Shown: positions 33,408 to 41,938 of the stretch, one piece after another
Layout of the letters: every line of letters starts with the position of its first letter
Numbering within the stretch: the stretch's first letter is position 1
NCBI RefSeq assembly: GCF_024055725.1
Contig: NZ_JAMXMX010000039.1
Coordinates: forward strand, 1 to 48,475
DNA length: 48,475 nucleotides
Direction of reading: 5' to 3'
DNA from: Actinoallomurus spadix
GTDB taxonomy: Bacteria; Actinomycetota; Actinomycetes; Streptosporangiales; Streptosporangiaceae
The notes under the pieces: model-generated
Seen by the model: the letters and a program-made list of their open reading frames with translations, nothing else
What the model was told of the DNA's origin: nothing
Database searches by the model: none
Position numbers and translations under genes: made by a program

Positions 33408-33788
33408 TTGACCAGCGACTTCGTCGCGTTGGTCCGGCATCGGCCCGAGATCTCGACCGTCATCGACGGCATGATCGCTTTTGGTGAGTCGCTGGAGCCG
33501 TACGACGCCGGTGACGGGGCCTTCCATCTCTACGACGCCGGCGGGCGGCTCGCCGTCTCCATCGAGACCCCGCAGCTCGTCGAGGTCGGTGGCGAGGTCG
33601 AGCGGCTGCTGGGCCCGGAGCTCGCCGGCCGCGTACGGACGCCCGTGTGGTGGGTCGAGGTACGGGCGGCGGCGGGCATTCCGGAGGCGGCGCGGATCGC
33701 CCGGAGGTTCGCGGCAGACCTCGTGCACTGGCAGGGCGGCACAGTATGGCCGGAGGACGCCGCTCCTCCGACGAAGGAGGGCCCGTGA
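33408..33788 (+). CDS. Small protein of the MinD-DUF6177 module
   Basis: About 126 residues, no family recognised with certainty. Sequence features: TSDFVALVRHRPEISTVIDG, GDGAFHLYDAGGRLAVSIET, WWVEVRAAAG and a helical end (RIARRFAADLVHWQGG) with an acidic/Pro tail. It looks like a small alpha/beta cytoplasmic protein. The start is probably TTG at 33408, because AGGAGGTG lies just upstream; the in-frame GTG at 33399 is itself part of that ribosome-binding site. It follows the ATPase by 47 bases, and its stop overlaps the next small ORF (GTGA), so it belongs to the same operon. Confidence 0.7.
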   Translation: MTSDFVALVRHRPEISTVIDGMIAFGESLEPYDAGDGAFHLYDAGGRLAVSIETPQLVEVGGEVERLLGPELAGRVRTPVWWVEVRAAAGIPEAARIARRFAADLVHWQGGTVWPEDAAPPTKEGP

Positions 33789-33832
33789 GCGCAGTGCCTC
33801 TGGTCACTCTCCCGGCGGAGGCGGGCACGTGA
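33785..33832 (+). CDS. 15-residue ORF coupled to both neighbours
   Basis: GTG at 33785 overlaps the previous stop (GTGA) and has a very good AAGGAGG 5 bases upstream. The ORF encodes 15 residues (MSAVPLVTLPAEAGT) and its TGA overlaps the DUF6177 GTG, again as GTGA. It is in another frame from DUF6177. It could be a translated coupling peptide or leader, a real micropeptide, or the remains of a decayed gene. The strength of the ribosome-binding site is the main evidence. Confidence 0.4.
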   Translation: MSAVPLVTLPAEAGT

Positions 33833-34782
33833 GCGGCCCGGCGGCGGACGCGCTGACCCCGAACGCGATGGTGGTCCTTCAGGATCGCCCGGTCGTGGCG
33901 TTCACGCGCTGGCTGTCCGACGGGCTGCGGCTCTGCAGCGAGACGCGGCGGGGACTGCAGATCGTCACCGGCCCGGACTCCCGGATCACGGTGCCGTTGC
34001 GGCTGGTGCTCACCAGCCCGAACAGCCACTGGGTGGTCCGCGCGGACGGCGGCTACTACGACGGCCTGTCCGGGGTGCCGCTCGTGTGGGACGGCGCGGC
34101 CTTCGTCACCGATCCGCAGGCGCGGACGTACGCTCCCGCCTACACGACGCCCCCGTCGGAGCCCATCGGCGCGCAGCTGACGGTGACGTTCCGGGTGCGG
34201 TACACCTCGGACACCGCGATCGGCGCCGCCACCGAGGACATCTGCACCGCGCTGACCGGCGGTCCGCCCGGCGGCTGGGGAACGGCGGAGCCCGCCACCG
34301 ACGTGTGGCGGCGGGAGAGGCTCAGTGAGCTGTTCTGGTCACGTGGTGCCGAGGCGACCTGGCTGACGATCGTCGGCACGGGCGCGACACCGGCCGTCGG
34401 CACGATGCTCGTGTCGAAGACGGGGGATGCGGTCGAGGAGGCGGTGACGATCGTCGTCGGGTACGCCGATCCCCGCGACGTGCCGGCCGCCGCGCTGCCC
34501 GGCCTCCTCGGCGGGATCGCCGCCGGACGGCACCTGATCTCGCTGTTCGCCCAGCTGGGGAACGGCCGCGCGGATCTGACGACCGTTCCACGCTGGCTGG
34601 GGCCGCCCGCGCCGATCGGCATGGCCGTGGGAGGGATGGTCTCGGAGGTGCCGGGCATCCCGGCGCAGCAGATCGGGGACGCCCGGTCGCCGGCGGTGTG
34701 GTACGTGCTGGGGGACGGCCGGCAGCAGGAGGGCTGGCAGCGGTACGAGCAGCTGACCCGGCACCTGCAGGGCGGATTCTGA
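33829..34782 (+). CDS. DUF6177 family protein
   Basis: 317 residues, cytoplasmic. It starts around DALTPNAMVVLQDRPVVAFT and contains TGPDSRITVPLRLVLTSPNS, the Tyr/Gly-rich GGYYDGLSGVPLVWDG, VTFRVRYTSDTAIGAATED and a C-terminal region with APIGMAVGG and WYVLGDG. This pattern is that of DUF6177 proteins, which are found with type VII secretion genes in actinomycetes; no biochemical role is known. GTG at 33829 follows GGAGG by 8 bases and overlaps the 15-residue ORF stop. It is the last gene of the module, followed by a hairpin terminator. Confidence 0.85.
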   Translation: MSGPAADALTPNAMVVLQDRPVVAFTRWLSDGLRLCSETRRGLQIVTGPDSRITVPLRLVLTSPNSHWVVRADGGYYDGLSGVPLVWDGAAFVTDPQARTYAPAYTTPPSEPIGAQLTVTFRVRYTSDTAIGAATEDICTALTGGPPGGWGTAEPATDVWRRERLSELFWSRGAEATWLTIVGTGATPAVGTMLVSKTGDAVEEAVTIVVGYADPRDVPAAALPGLLGGIAAGRHLISLFAQLGNGRADLTTVPRWLGPPAPIGMAVGGMVSEVPGIPAQQIGDARSPAVWYVLGDGRQQEGWQRYEQLTRHLQGGF

Positions 34783-34810
34783 GCGACCGGTCCGGCGCGC
34801 CGTCTGCGCG

Positions 34811-34834
34811 CACCGGGCCGTCGGCGGCCCGGTG
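34811..34834. terminator. Hairpin terminator between convergent genes
   Basis: CACCGGGCC (34811-34819), loop GTCGGC, GGCCCGGTG (34826-34834): a perfect 9-bp stem after DUF6177 and before the 14-bp tandem repeats. Confidence 0.75.
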
Positions 34835-34847
34835 GCCGGTGCCGACC

Positions 34848-34930
34848 GCTCAGGGCGGCCCGCTCAGGGTGGCCGGTTCAGGGTGGCCGGCTCAGGGTGG
34901 CCCGCTCCGGCGGTCCGCTCAGGCGGCGCG
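34848..34930. repeat. 14-bp tandem repeats at the sigma-factor 3' end
   Basis: Units GCTCAGGGCGGCCC (34848), GCTCAGGGTGGCCG (34862), GTTCAGGGTGGCCG (34876) and GCTCAGGGTGGCCC (34890) are near-identical; two more degenerate units at 34904 and 34917 run into the sigma-factor stop codon. It may be a slippage-prone microsatellite-like tract or a binding array. Confidence 0.8.
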
Positions 34931-35506
34931 GACGACGGCGACGCGCGGCGCGTACTCCTTGAGCTGCTCGCGGAGCTGACGGCGGCCGCGGTGCAGCCGG
35001 GACATCACCGTGCCGATGGGGGTGCCCATCATCTCGGCGATCTCCTTGTAGGGGTATCCCTCGACGTCGGCGAGGTAGACCGCCGTGCGGAACTCGACGG
35101 GCAGGTCGCGCAGCGCCTTGATCACGTCGGAGTCGGGCAGGCGGTCGAGGGCCTCGTGCTCGGCCGAGCGCAGGCCGGTGGAGGTGTGCGACTCGGCGCG
35201 GGCGAGCTGCCAGTCCTCGATCTCCTCGGTCGCGGCGCGCTGCGGCTCGCGCTGCTTCTTGCGGTAGGTGTTGATGAAGTTGTTGGTGAGGATGCGGTGC
35301 ATCCACGCCTTGAGGTTCGTGCCCTCTTTGAACTGGTGGAAGTTCACGTACGCCTTGGCGAGGGTCTCCTGGACCAGGTCCTCGGCGTCGGCCGGGTTGC
35401 GCGTCATCCGCACCGCGCTGGCGTACAACGGGTCGATGAGCGGCGTGACGTCGCGCTCATATCGCTCGACGTCCTGGCGGCGTGCATCGCTCGCCACAGT
35501 CGTCAT
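34919..35506 (-). CDS. ECF sigma factor, SigR/SigH-like (ECF12)
   Basis: 195-residue extracytoplasmic-function sigma factor. Sigma-2 (about 20-90) has [20 protein letters not shown] and the -10-recognition region [20 protein letters not shown]; sigma-4 (about 125-185) has [20 protein letters not shown] and [20 protein letters not shown]. The sequence closely resembles the thiol-stress sigma factors SigR (Streptomyces) and SigH (mycobacteria). ATG at 35506 is chosen because GGAG lies 7 bases upstream; ATG at 35518 has none. Those relatives are normally followed by the zinc anti-sigma gene rsrA/rshA, but here only repeats and a convergent gene follow. Confidence 0.92.
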   Translation of the reverse strand: MTTVASDARRQDVERYERDVTPLIDPLYASAVRMTRNPADAEDLVQETLAKAYVNFHQFKEGTNLKAWMHRILTNNFINTYRKKQREPQRAATEEIEDWQLARAESHTSTGLRSAEHEALDRLPDSDVIKALRDLPVEFRTAVYLADVEGYPYKEIAEMMGTPIGTVMSRLHRGRRQLREQLKEYAPRVAVVRAA

Positions 35507-35920
35507 TTGCTGCTCCATAGGGGTACTGACCCGGACGGATCACCGTCTCTGGTCGGGGGGAGCTCCCCGCTTCGGTGCGGGGCCGGTACGAGGCGCCGGA
35601 CACGGAGGCTCTCCGTGCAGCTTGTCGGCTATGAATGCCCGCCTGGGGCGTGGCGGGCCGGATCGCCGATGCGCCACCGACTGCTGTGTCGGTCGGACCG
35701 GCGAGGAGGCTCGGCGCCTCTCACGCGGGCGCCTACCGGAGTCGTCAGTCTAACGCAACTTCGACACGCCGCGAAATGAGCTTCGTCACACTCCGTGTCC
35801 ACGGTCGGGCCTCCTTCGTCGAGCGTCGGTGCCGGTGGCCGGTCTCTCGGCTGGACGAATGGGTGATTACCCCTTTTCTGGCGGACACAACGTGCATCGT
35901 GCGCGGCGTGCGTAAAACCA
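35507..35920. other. Sigma-factor upstream region, no gene
   Basis: About 410 bases without a convincing gene. On the side next to the sigma factor are hairpins: GACGG-ATCA-CCGTC (35533-35546), CCCCGC-TTCGGT-GCGGGG (about 35565-35582) and ACGGAG-GCT-CTCCGT (about 35600-35614). These may form a structured 5' leader of the sigma-factor mRNA. I did not find a SigR-type GGAAT/GTT promoter pair. Confidence 0.45.
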
Positions 35921-35963
35921 CAGGGCGTGGCCGCGCGACCTGGGGCCGCGTGGCCACGCCCTG
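35921..35963 (-). terminator. Terminator of the M14 peptidase gene
   Basis: CAGGGCGTGGCC (35921-35932) and GGCCACGCCCTG (35952-35963) form a perfect 12-bp stem. On the minus strand it is followed by TGTGGTTTTACG, a T-rich tail, so it is a classic rho-independent terminator for the peptidase gene. Confidence 0.9.
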
Positions 35964-35988
35964 GGGCGGTGGGCTCGTCGACGGCGGA

Positions 35989-38900
35989 TCAGCCGAGCAG
36001 GTGCTTCATCGCCTTACCGATGATCGCGTCGCGCTCGGCCGTGGACGGCACCTGCTCCAGCCCGAACCCGAACATCAGGGTGTCGGGGGTGGCGACGGCC
36101 GCGACACCGAAGCCCTGGGCCCTGCGGAAGTCCTTGGCGTTGGGCGGGCTGCCCGCCGGGGCGCCGGGGGTGGACCAGGGACCGAGGCCGTTCTCGAAGC
36201 CTTCGGTGTCGAGGGTTCCGGCGGTGGTCGTGACCTTGGTGTCGTCGACGAACGCCCCGATGCCGCCGGTGGCCGGATCCGTCACGTAACCGATCGAGAT
36301 CTCGACCTTCTTGCCCGCGTACGCCGACAGGTCGAACGAGACCGGCTGCCAGCCGCCGGAGTTGCCGGTGAAGCGGTTCCACGAGCCGCTGGTGCCCGTC
36401 GCCGTGCACGGGTCGCCGGGCGTCAGGTAGTGCTTCAGCCAGGGGTGCAGGTCGAGCAGGAACCCGGCCTCGCACTCCGCCGGCACCCCGGTGTCGGTCC
36501 GGCCGCCGAGGTCCGGCAGCGTCGTCCAGTCGTCCGCGCCGGCGGTGTGCGCCTCGACGATCACGTTGTCGTAACCCTCCTCCGTGTCGTAGGAGAGCCG
36601 GGCCTCGAGCTTGGGCCGCTCGGCGGCCGTGACGCCGCTCAGATCGATGGTGCGGGTCAGGCGCATGTACGAGCTGTCGGCGTGCGCCCCGGCGGCGTAC
36701 CAGGCGCCCTCGACCGGGTCGAACGGGCCGCCCGTGCCGGTGTACTCCCCGGCCGCCCAGCTCTTGAACTGCGGGAACTGCGCGACCGGCAGGTTGTCGC
36801 TGGTCACGTCGAAGTTCCCGGCTTCGTTGAGCGGGTTGGCGGTGCCGCCGAGGCCGGCGGTCAGCCCGGTGAGCGGGGTGCCGGTGCCGCGGAGACCGGC
36901 CGGGTTCTCCCGGGTCGCGCGGGAGTAGCCGCCGAGGTAGTACTGCACGAAGTCGTCGGCCAGCAGCTCGCAGTCGTCGCGCAGGGCGGTGGTGACGACG
37001 CACGGCTTCTCGGGATGCCCCTTGAGGCCGTAGTAGATGCCGCCGCCGTTCGCCCCGGCGAGCGGGCCGAAGTAGCCGGTGGTCTCGCCGGTGTGCAGCA
37101 GCTTGCCGCCCTCGTTGAGGTAGTCGCGCATCCACAGGGTCGTCCGCACCTCGCGGTCGGCGATCTGCGAGTCGGGGAACCGCTGGCTCCCGACCGGGAC
37201 GTACTCATCGGCGGCGTCCTGCGTGAGCCGGTTGTCGCCGAGGTACCAGACGACGCCCTTGAAGTGGCTCAGCACGCCGAGGTCGTGCGGCGCGCCGTCG
37301 GCGTCGATGTCCCACACCGCGGCCTTGAGCTTGTTGGCCTTCAGCGCGTCGACGTACGCCTGCGCGTACTTCGGTGCGGTCGTGCCCGGCGGGTAGGTGG
37401 GGTTGACGCCCGTGTAGTCCTCGTCGGCGAGGACGAGCACCGTGGCGCCCTTCCGGTCGCGGACCGCGAACGTGAACGGCTCGCTGACCTTCCCGCCGGC
37501 GATGAACCAGGCCTGCACCTTGTCGCCGGGCCGCAGGCCGTGGATCGTGCCGCGGTACTCGGCGAAGTAGGTCCTGCTGTCGCGGCCGTACCGCTCACCG
37601 CCCCGCCACTCGCGCACGGCGGCTGTACGCGCGGGGCCGCCGTTGATCCGGTAGCGCAGCCTCTTGCCCGGCAGCGACCGGCGGATCACCGACGCGACGG
37701 TCTGGTCGGCGCCGTACGCCACCGGGAACGTGTCGACGGCGAAGTCCGGCACCGTACGGCCGACGGGGGAGACCGGGTGGGCCGGGTCGTGGGCGGAGGC
37801 GGCGAGGTCGAGGGCGAGGGGGAGGTTCTTCTCGAACTCCGCCCGGATCAGCTCCTCGCTGTCGGGGAACCCGAAGACCTGCGCCGTGCTCCCGCCGCAG
37901 TCGGCGGTCGTCCACTCGTCGTTCGGGTCGCTGTTCACGGCCGTGAGGCAGGTGCTCTGCTCCGGAGTGTAGGTCAGCGTGCCGAGCACGGACTCGGCGT
38001 ACCCGTCGGTCTCACCGTTCGTGGTGTAGAGCTGCGCGCCGAGCTCGGGCGTGTAGCCGGGCACCGCCGGGTGGTCGACGTCCCCGAGGATCGCCTCGTG
38101 GATCACGTCGTCCGGGCTGCGGGTGAGGGACTGCCAGCCGACGCCGTGCAACAGCAACTGCGCGGCCGAGTGCCAGTTCAGCATGAACTTCGGGCGGATC
38201 TTCCGATAGAGGGCGACCTGCGCCTTCGTCTCCGGCTCGGACGCCGGACCGGAGCCGCGGTACGTCTCGTCGGCCGGAGTGGCCGACGAGCCCTCGTTGT
38301 CGTAGCCCCACTTGTAGGGGAAGTTGCGGTTCGGGTCGACGCCGTCGTTCGAGGTGATCTTGCCGTCGCCGTCGTTGTCCCGCAGGTTCTTGCGCCAGAA
38401 CCGGTTGCCCGGCGTGAAGGTGTAGTCGTACCCGTCGACGTTCACGACCGGGATGAACCACAGCTCGTCGGTGTCGACGGCCTTCGTCACCTGCGCGTTC
38501 TTCCCGTAACCGTCCAGGTAATGGTGCAGCAAGCGGCGTACGGTCTCCGTCGCGATCCACTCACGCGCGTGCTGGGTGCCCTGGTACACGACCGCCGGGC
38601 GGCGGCCCGGCCGGAGCGAGCGGGCGTTCTTCGTCACCTTGATCGCGGTGATCGGTTTGCCCTGCACGGTAGTGCCGATGTCGACGGCCTGCGCGATGTC
38701 CGGGTGCGCCGCCGCGGCGTTCAGCAGCTCCTCGCGGAGGTTGCCGGGGCCGCTGTAGGGCCGGAACACACCGTCCCCCTTCGCGGCCAGGGGAGTGGCG
38801 CGCTGGGCGGCGGTCTTGCCGTTCACGACCTGCAGCCGCAGATCGAGGCCCTGGGCGTGCAGACGCCGCGCCTGCCGGCCGCCCATCAGCACGTCGACGT

Positions 38901-39117
38901 GGACCTTGCCACCGGTGATCTTCCCGGCGTGGACGTCCTCGGCGTCCAGGCCCGCGCCGCGCAGCGCCCGGGCCTGGTCGAGGGTGATGTCGCCGGTGTA
39001 CAGGTCGACGCGGTCGGCGACGGGGCCGGGTCGCGGCGGCGACGCGCCCGCGGGCACGGACTGCGGGCCGGCCACGAGGGCCGAGGCGGCGAGGACGGAG
39101 ATCAACACGGCTTTCAC
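35989..39117 (-). CDS. Secreted M14 zinc carboxypeptidase with C-terminal accessory domains
   Basis: 1042 residues. Signal peptide MKAVLISVLAASALVAGPQS and a propeptide-like region (to about 115) precede the M14 domain (about 115-440): zinc ligands in GTQHAREWIA (His/Glu) and NWHSAAQLL (His), DPNRNFPYKWG (Asn-Arg substrate binding) and TYTPEQSTC. Long C-terminal sections include beta-rich DTEEGYDNVIVEAHTAG-type motifs as in immune-inhibitor-A proteins, and conserved Trp/Gly segments. Together they resemble actinomycete carboxypeptidase/immune-inhibitor proteins that digest extracellular protein. GTG with GGAG 6 bases upstream. Complete, and followed by a strong terminator. Confidence 0.93.
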   Translation of the reverse strand: MKAVLISVLAASALVAGPQSVPAGASPPRPGPVADRVDLYTGDITLDQARALRGAGLDAEDVHAGKITGGKVHVDVLMGGRQARRLHAQGLDLRLQVVNGKTAAQRATPLAAKGDGVFRPYSGPGNLREELLNAAAAHPDIAQAVDIGTTVQGKPITAIKVTKNARSLRPGRRPAVVYQGTQHAREWIATETVRRLLHHYLDGYGKNAQVTKAVDTDELWFIPVVNVDGYDYTFTPGNRFWRKNLRDNDGDGKITSNDGVDPNRNFPYKWGYDNEGSSATPADETYRGSGPASEPETKAQVALYRKIRPKFMLNWHSAAQLLLHGVGWQSLTRSPDDVIHEAILGDVDHPAVPGYTPELGAQLYTTNGETDGYAESVLGTLTYTPEQSTCLTAVNSDPNDEWTTADCGGSTAQVFGFPDSEELIRAEFEKNLPLALDLAASAHDPAHPVSPVGRTVPDFAVDTFPVAYGADQTVASVIRRSLPGKRLRYRINGGPARTAAVREWRGGERYGRDSRTYFAEYRGTIHGLRPGDKVQAWFIAGGKVSEPFTFAVRDRKGATVLVLADEDYTGVNPTYPPGTTAPKYAQAYVDALKANKLKAAVWDIDADGAPHDLGVLSHFKGVVWYLGDNRLTQDAADEYVPVGSQRFPDSQIADREVRTTLWMRDYLNEGGKLLHTGETTGYFGPLAGANGGGIYYGLKGHPEKPCVVTTALRDDCELLADDFVQYYLGGYSRATRENPAGLRGTGTPLTGLTAGLGGTANPLNEAGNFDVTSDNLPVAQFPQFKSWAAGEYTGTGGPFDPVEGAWYAAGAHADSSYMRLTRTIDLSGVTAAERPKLEARLSYDTEEGYDNVIVEAHTAGADDWTTLPDLGGRTDTGVPAECEAGFLLDLHPWLKHYLTPGDPCTATGTSGSWNRFTGNSGGWQPVSFDLSAYAGKKVEISIGYVTDPATGGIGAFVDDTKVTTTAGTLDTEGFENGLGPWSTPGAPAGSPPNAKDFRRAQGFGVAAVATPDTLMFGFGLEQVPSTAERDAIIGKAMKHLLG

Positions 39118-39360
39118 GGCGACTCCGGGTGCTCAGAGATCCCATGCGGGGTGGCGCAATGCTCCCCCGAGGTCAAGGGAGGGTAAAGGGACGTGCCCGA
39201 AGCCGGACGGCCTCATGTGGTCACCGGACGTGCCGGCGGCCTCGCCGAGCGACGTAATCGCCTCGAAACGCAGCGCATTCGCGTGGGCGGTTGTAACGTC
39301 GAGCGCATCGCGGGTCGGGGGGCCGTGCGCCTGCATCCTCGCTGGAGAGGGGGATCATCC

Positions 39361-41862
39361 GTGGTCACTCGGCAACGCCCCGCCGCGCGCCTCTCGGCCG
39401 CCGGGGTGCCGCCCCGGTTGCTGGACCGCCACCTGCTCGGGATCACCCAGATGGCCGTCGTCCTCCTCGACGGGTCCGGCCGGGTCCTGCGCTGGACCCC
39501 CGCCGCCGAGGACGTCTTCGGCGCCCCGTACGACGCGGTGGCCGGCCGTCCGCTGCGCACACTGCTGAACCTGCCGCAGGAGAACCGGTCCGCGTTCGAC
39601 TTCGGCGACCGGCAACCGCGCCACGTCTGGACCGGGGTGTGCCTGGTCGCGCGCCTCGACGACGGCGCCGTGCGGGAGATCGCCTGGTGGGTCTATCCGC
39701 TGGCCGGGCCGGGCGACGCCCGCGGGCTGGCCGTGGCCGCCGACGCCCAGCGCATCAAGGAGCACGGCCACGGCCTCGCGCTGGGCGACGTCCTCATCGC
39801 GCCCCCGCCGCCGACCCCGCTCACCGCCACGAGCGGCGTCCGGATCCTCCGCGTCGAGCCCACGCTCGTCCAGTCGTCCACCGTCGACGCCGCGCTGCTC
39901 AGGCGCCGCCTCGTGGAGGTGCTGCCGCCGGACCTCGACCACGGGCAGATCACCGACCAGGTCCTCGCCCGCGGCCATCCGGCCGTGAACGTCAGCGTCA
40001 CCGTGCGCCTGCCGTTCGCCGGTCAACGTGACACCGCGCCGCGGGTCGGCCGCCTCCGGCCGGAGACCCTCCCGCGACCGGCCGTCTCGACGGGCTCCGC
40101 CCCGCCGGAGGCCCCCGAGAGGAACGCCGCTCCGCCGGAGACCGCGCCACCGGAAACGGCTGCGGCGCCGTACGATCCGCCGTCCGCCGAGGCGCTGGAA
40201 CACCGAGCAGCCCAGGGACGCCTGGACTTCCTCAACCACGTCGGCGCCCGCCTCGCCGACACGCTCGACCCGGTGCAGACCGCCGGAGCCCTGTGCGACG
40301 CGCTCGTCCCGTCGTTCGCCGACTTCGCGGGCGTTCAGCTGCTCGAGTCGATCGTCTCCGACCAGGAACTGCCCCCGGTGGAGGCCGACGCCTCGCCCAG
40401 CGTCGTACGCGTCGCCATGCGCTACGACGAGGAGGACGGCCACTGGGACGACCTCGTCCCCCTCGGCGAGGTGATCCGGATGCCGTCCCGTACTCCGCTC
40501 GCCGACGACTTGAGCACGGGGCGGAGCATCAACGTCGCCCGCGTCGGCGAACGCGTCAGCCGCCGCATCTCCTCCCGCGTCGGCGGCCGTGACCTGCGGC
40601 CCCTGCTGCGCGGCCGGGCGCTGCTGATCACGCCGCTCATCGCGCGCGGCAAGATCTTAGGCACGATCGTCCTGCTGCGTCGGCGCGACCGGCCGCCGTT
40701 CGGCGAGCCCGAGGTCGCCGTGGCGGAGGAGCTGGGCCGCCGGGCGGCGGTGTGCGTCGACAACGGCCGCCTGTACCGCCGCGAGGCGCGCGTCGCGGCG
40801 CAGCTGCAGCACAGCATGCTGCCCGGCGCCCCGCCCGACGTCGCCGGCGCGCAGATCTGCTACCGCTACGTCCCCGCCGACGAGGCCGTACGCGTCGGCG
40901 GCGACTGGTTCGACGCGATCCCGCTGCCCGGCAGCAGGCTCGCCCTCGTGGTCGGCGACGTCATGGGCCACGGCCTGACCTCCGCCGCGATCATGGGCCA
41001 GCTCCGCACCGCCGTACGCACCCTCGCCCCGCAGGACCTGCCGCCCGACCAACTGCTCCGCCAGCTCGATGACCTCGCCCGGCGGCTCGGCGACGAGTGC
41101 CTCGCGACCTGCGTCTACGCCGTGTACGACCCGGTGGCCCGGCGCTGCGAGATCGCCAACGCCGGGCACCTGCCTCCCGTGCTCGTCACGCCGTCCGGGG
41201 AGTCCTGGCTGCTCGAGGTGCCGCCCGGCGCCCCGATCGGCGTGGGCGGCGTCGCGTTCGAGACGGTGAGCTTCGACGTCGAGGACGGCAGCCAGTTCGT
41301 CCTGTGCACCGACGGCCTGGTCGAACGCCGTGGCCGGCCCCTCGACGTCGGGCTCACGGCGCTGCGGGAGTTCCTGTCCGGCCCGCCCCGGCCGCTGGAG
41401 GACGTCTGCGAGACCCTCATCGAGAGGTTCAGCACGACGGGCCGGCACGACGACGACATCGCCCTGCTGGCCGTACGCCTCGAGGGCATCCCGAAGGAGG
41501 ACGTCTTCGCCTGGAGCCTCACGGCGGAGCCGGCGGTGGTCCGCGAGACCCGCCGCCTCGCCCGCCAGGCCCTGGAGACCTGGGGCCTGCACGCCCTCGT
41601 GCCCACCGTCGAGCTCCTGGTCAGCGAGCTGGTCACCAACGCCATCGTGCACGGCGCGGGCGACCTCGGGCTCCGCCTGATCCGCGCCAACGCCCTGCTG
41701 TGCGAGGTCCGCGACGACGGCTACGACCTGCCGCACCTGCGCCGGGCCGAGACCACCGACGAGAACGGCCGGGGCCTGCAGCTCGTCAGCGCGCTCGCCG
41801 AGCACTGGGGCACCCAGCGCACCCCGACCGGCAAGGTCGTGTGGTTCGAGCACCCGCTGTAG
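39361..41862 (+). CDS. PAS-GAF-PP2C-HATPase multidomain signalling protein
   Basis: 833 residues. N-terminal PAS (about 20-135; ITQMAVVLLDGSGRVLRWTP), a Pro/Ala/Glu-rich linker (about 235-285), GAF (about 290-465), SpoIIE-type PP2C (about 480-700; HSMLPGAPPDVAGAQICYR, GGDWFDAIPLPGSR, VVGDVMGHGLTSA, LCTDGLVERRGR) and a C-terminal HATPase_c domain (about 710-830; ELLVSELVTNAIVHGAG, CEVRDDGYDLPHLR, ENGRGLQLVSALAEHWG). It combines an RsbU-like phosphatase with an RsbW-like anti-sigma kinase fold. GTG at 39361 with GAGAGGGGG 7 bases upstream. The preceding 243 bases hold no gene. It stands alone; partners are not adjacent. Confidence 0.95.
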   Translation: MVTRQRPAARLSAAGVPPRLLDRHLLGITQMAVVLLDGSGRVLRWTPAAEDVFGAPYDAVAGRPLRTLLNLPQENRSAFDFGDRQPRHVWTGVCLVARLDDGAVREIAWWVYPLAGPGDARGLAVAADAQRIKEHGHGLALGDVLIAPPPPTPLTATSGVRILRVEPTLVQSSTVDAALLRRRLVEVLPPDLDHGQITDQVLARGHPAVNVSVTVRLPFAGQRDTAPRVGRLRPETLPRPAVSTGSAPPEAPERNAAPPETAPPETAAAPYDPPSAEALEHRAAQGRLDFLNHVGARLADTLDPVQTAGALCDALVPSFADFAGVQLLESIVSDQELPPVEADASPSVVRVAMRYDEEDGHWDDLVPLGEVIRMPSRTPLADDLSTGRSINVARVGERVSRRISSRVGGRDLRPLLRGRALLITPLIARGKILGTIVLLRRRDRPPFGEPEVAVAEELGRRAAVCVDNGRLYRREARVAAQLQHSMLPGAPPDVAGAQICYRYVPADEAVRVGGDWFDAIPLPGSRLALVVGDVMGHGLTSAAIMGQLRTAVRTLAPQDLPPDQLLRQLDDLARRLGDECLATCVYAVYDPVARRCEIANAGHLPPVLVTPSGESWLLEVPPGAPIGVGGVAFETVSFDVEDGSQFVLCTDGLVERRGRPLDVGLTALREFLSGPPRPLEDVCETLIERFSTTGRHDDDIALLAVRLEGIPKEDVFAWSLTAEPAVVRETRRLARQALETWGLHALVPTVELLVSELVTNAIVHGAGDLGLRLIRANALLCEVRDDGYDLPHLRRAETTDENGRGLQLVSALAEHWGTQRTPTGKVVWFEHPL

Positions 41863-41938
41863 GCCGCTCGGGGGCGGCGCGGCCCGGCGGCTCTCCGGCG
41901 GCGCGCAGACCCGGCGGTCGGCCAGGGAGGCGCGGCGG

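Noticed and set aside
34783-34918. Short RsrA-type anti-sigma gene after the sigma factor
   Set aside because: Only 136 bases are available, filled by a hairpin and tandem repeats. No HxxxCxxC-coding frame is present.
34848-34930. CRISPR array
   Set aside because: The 14-bp units are contiguous with no spacers and there are no cas genes.
35635-39186. Long plus-strand ORF opposite the M14 peptidase
   Set aside because: It is the antisense frame of a gene with signal peptide, zinc ligands and ribosome-binding site. Its product is an Arg/Val/Gly/Ala-rich low-complexity chain, typical of GC-driven shadow frames. The same applies to long opposite-strand frames over argS, the GCS2-type ligase, the phosphatases and PlsX.
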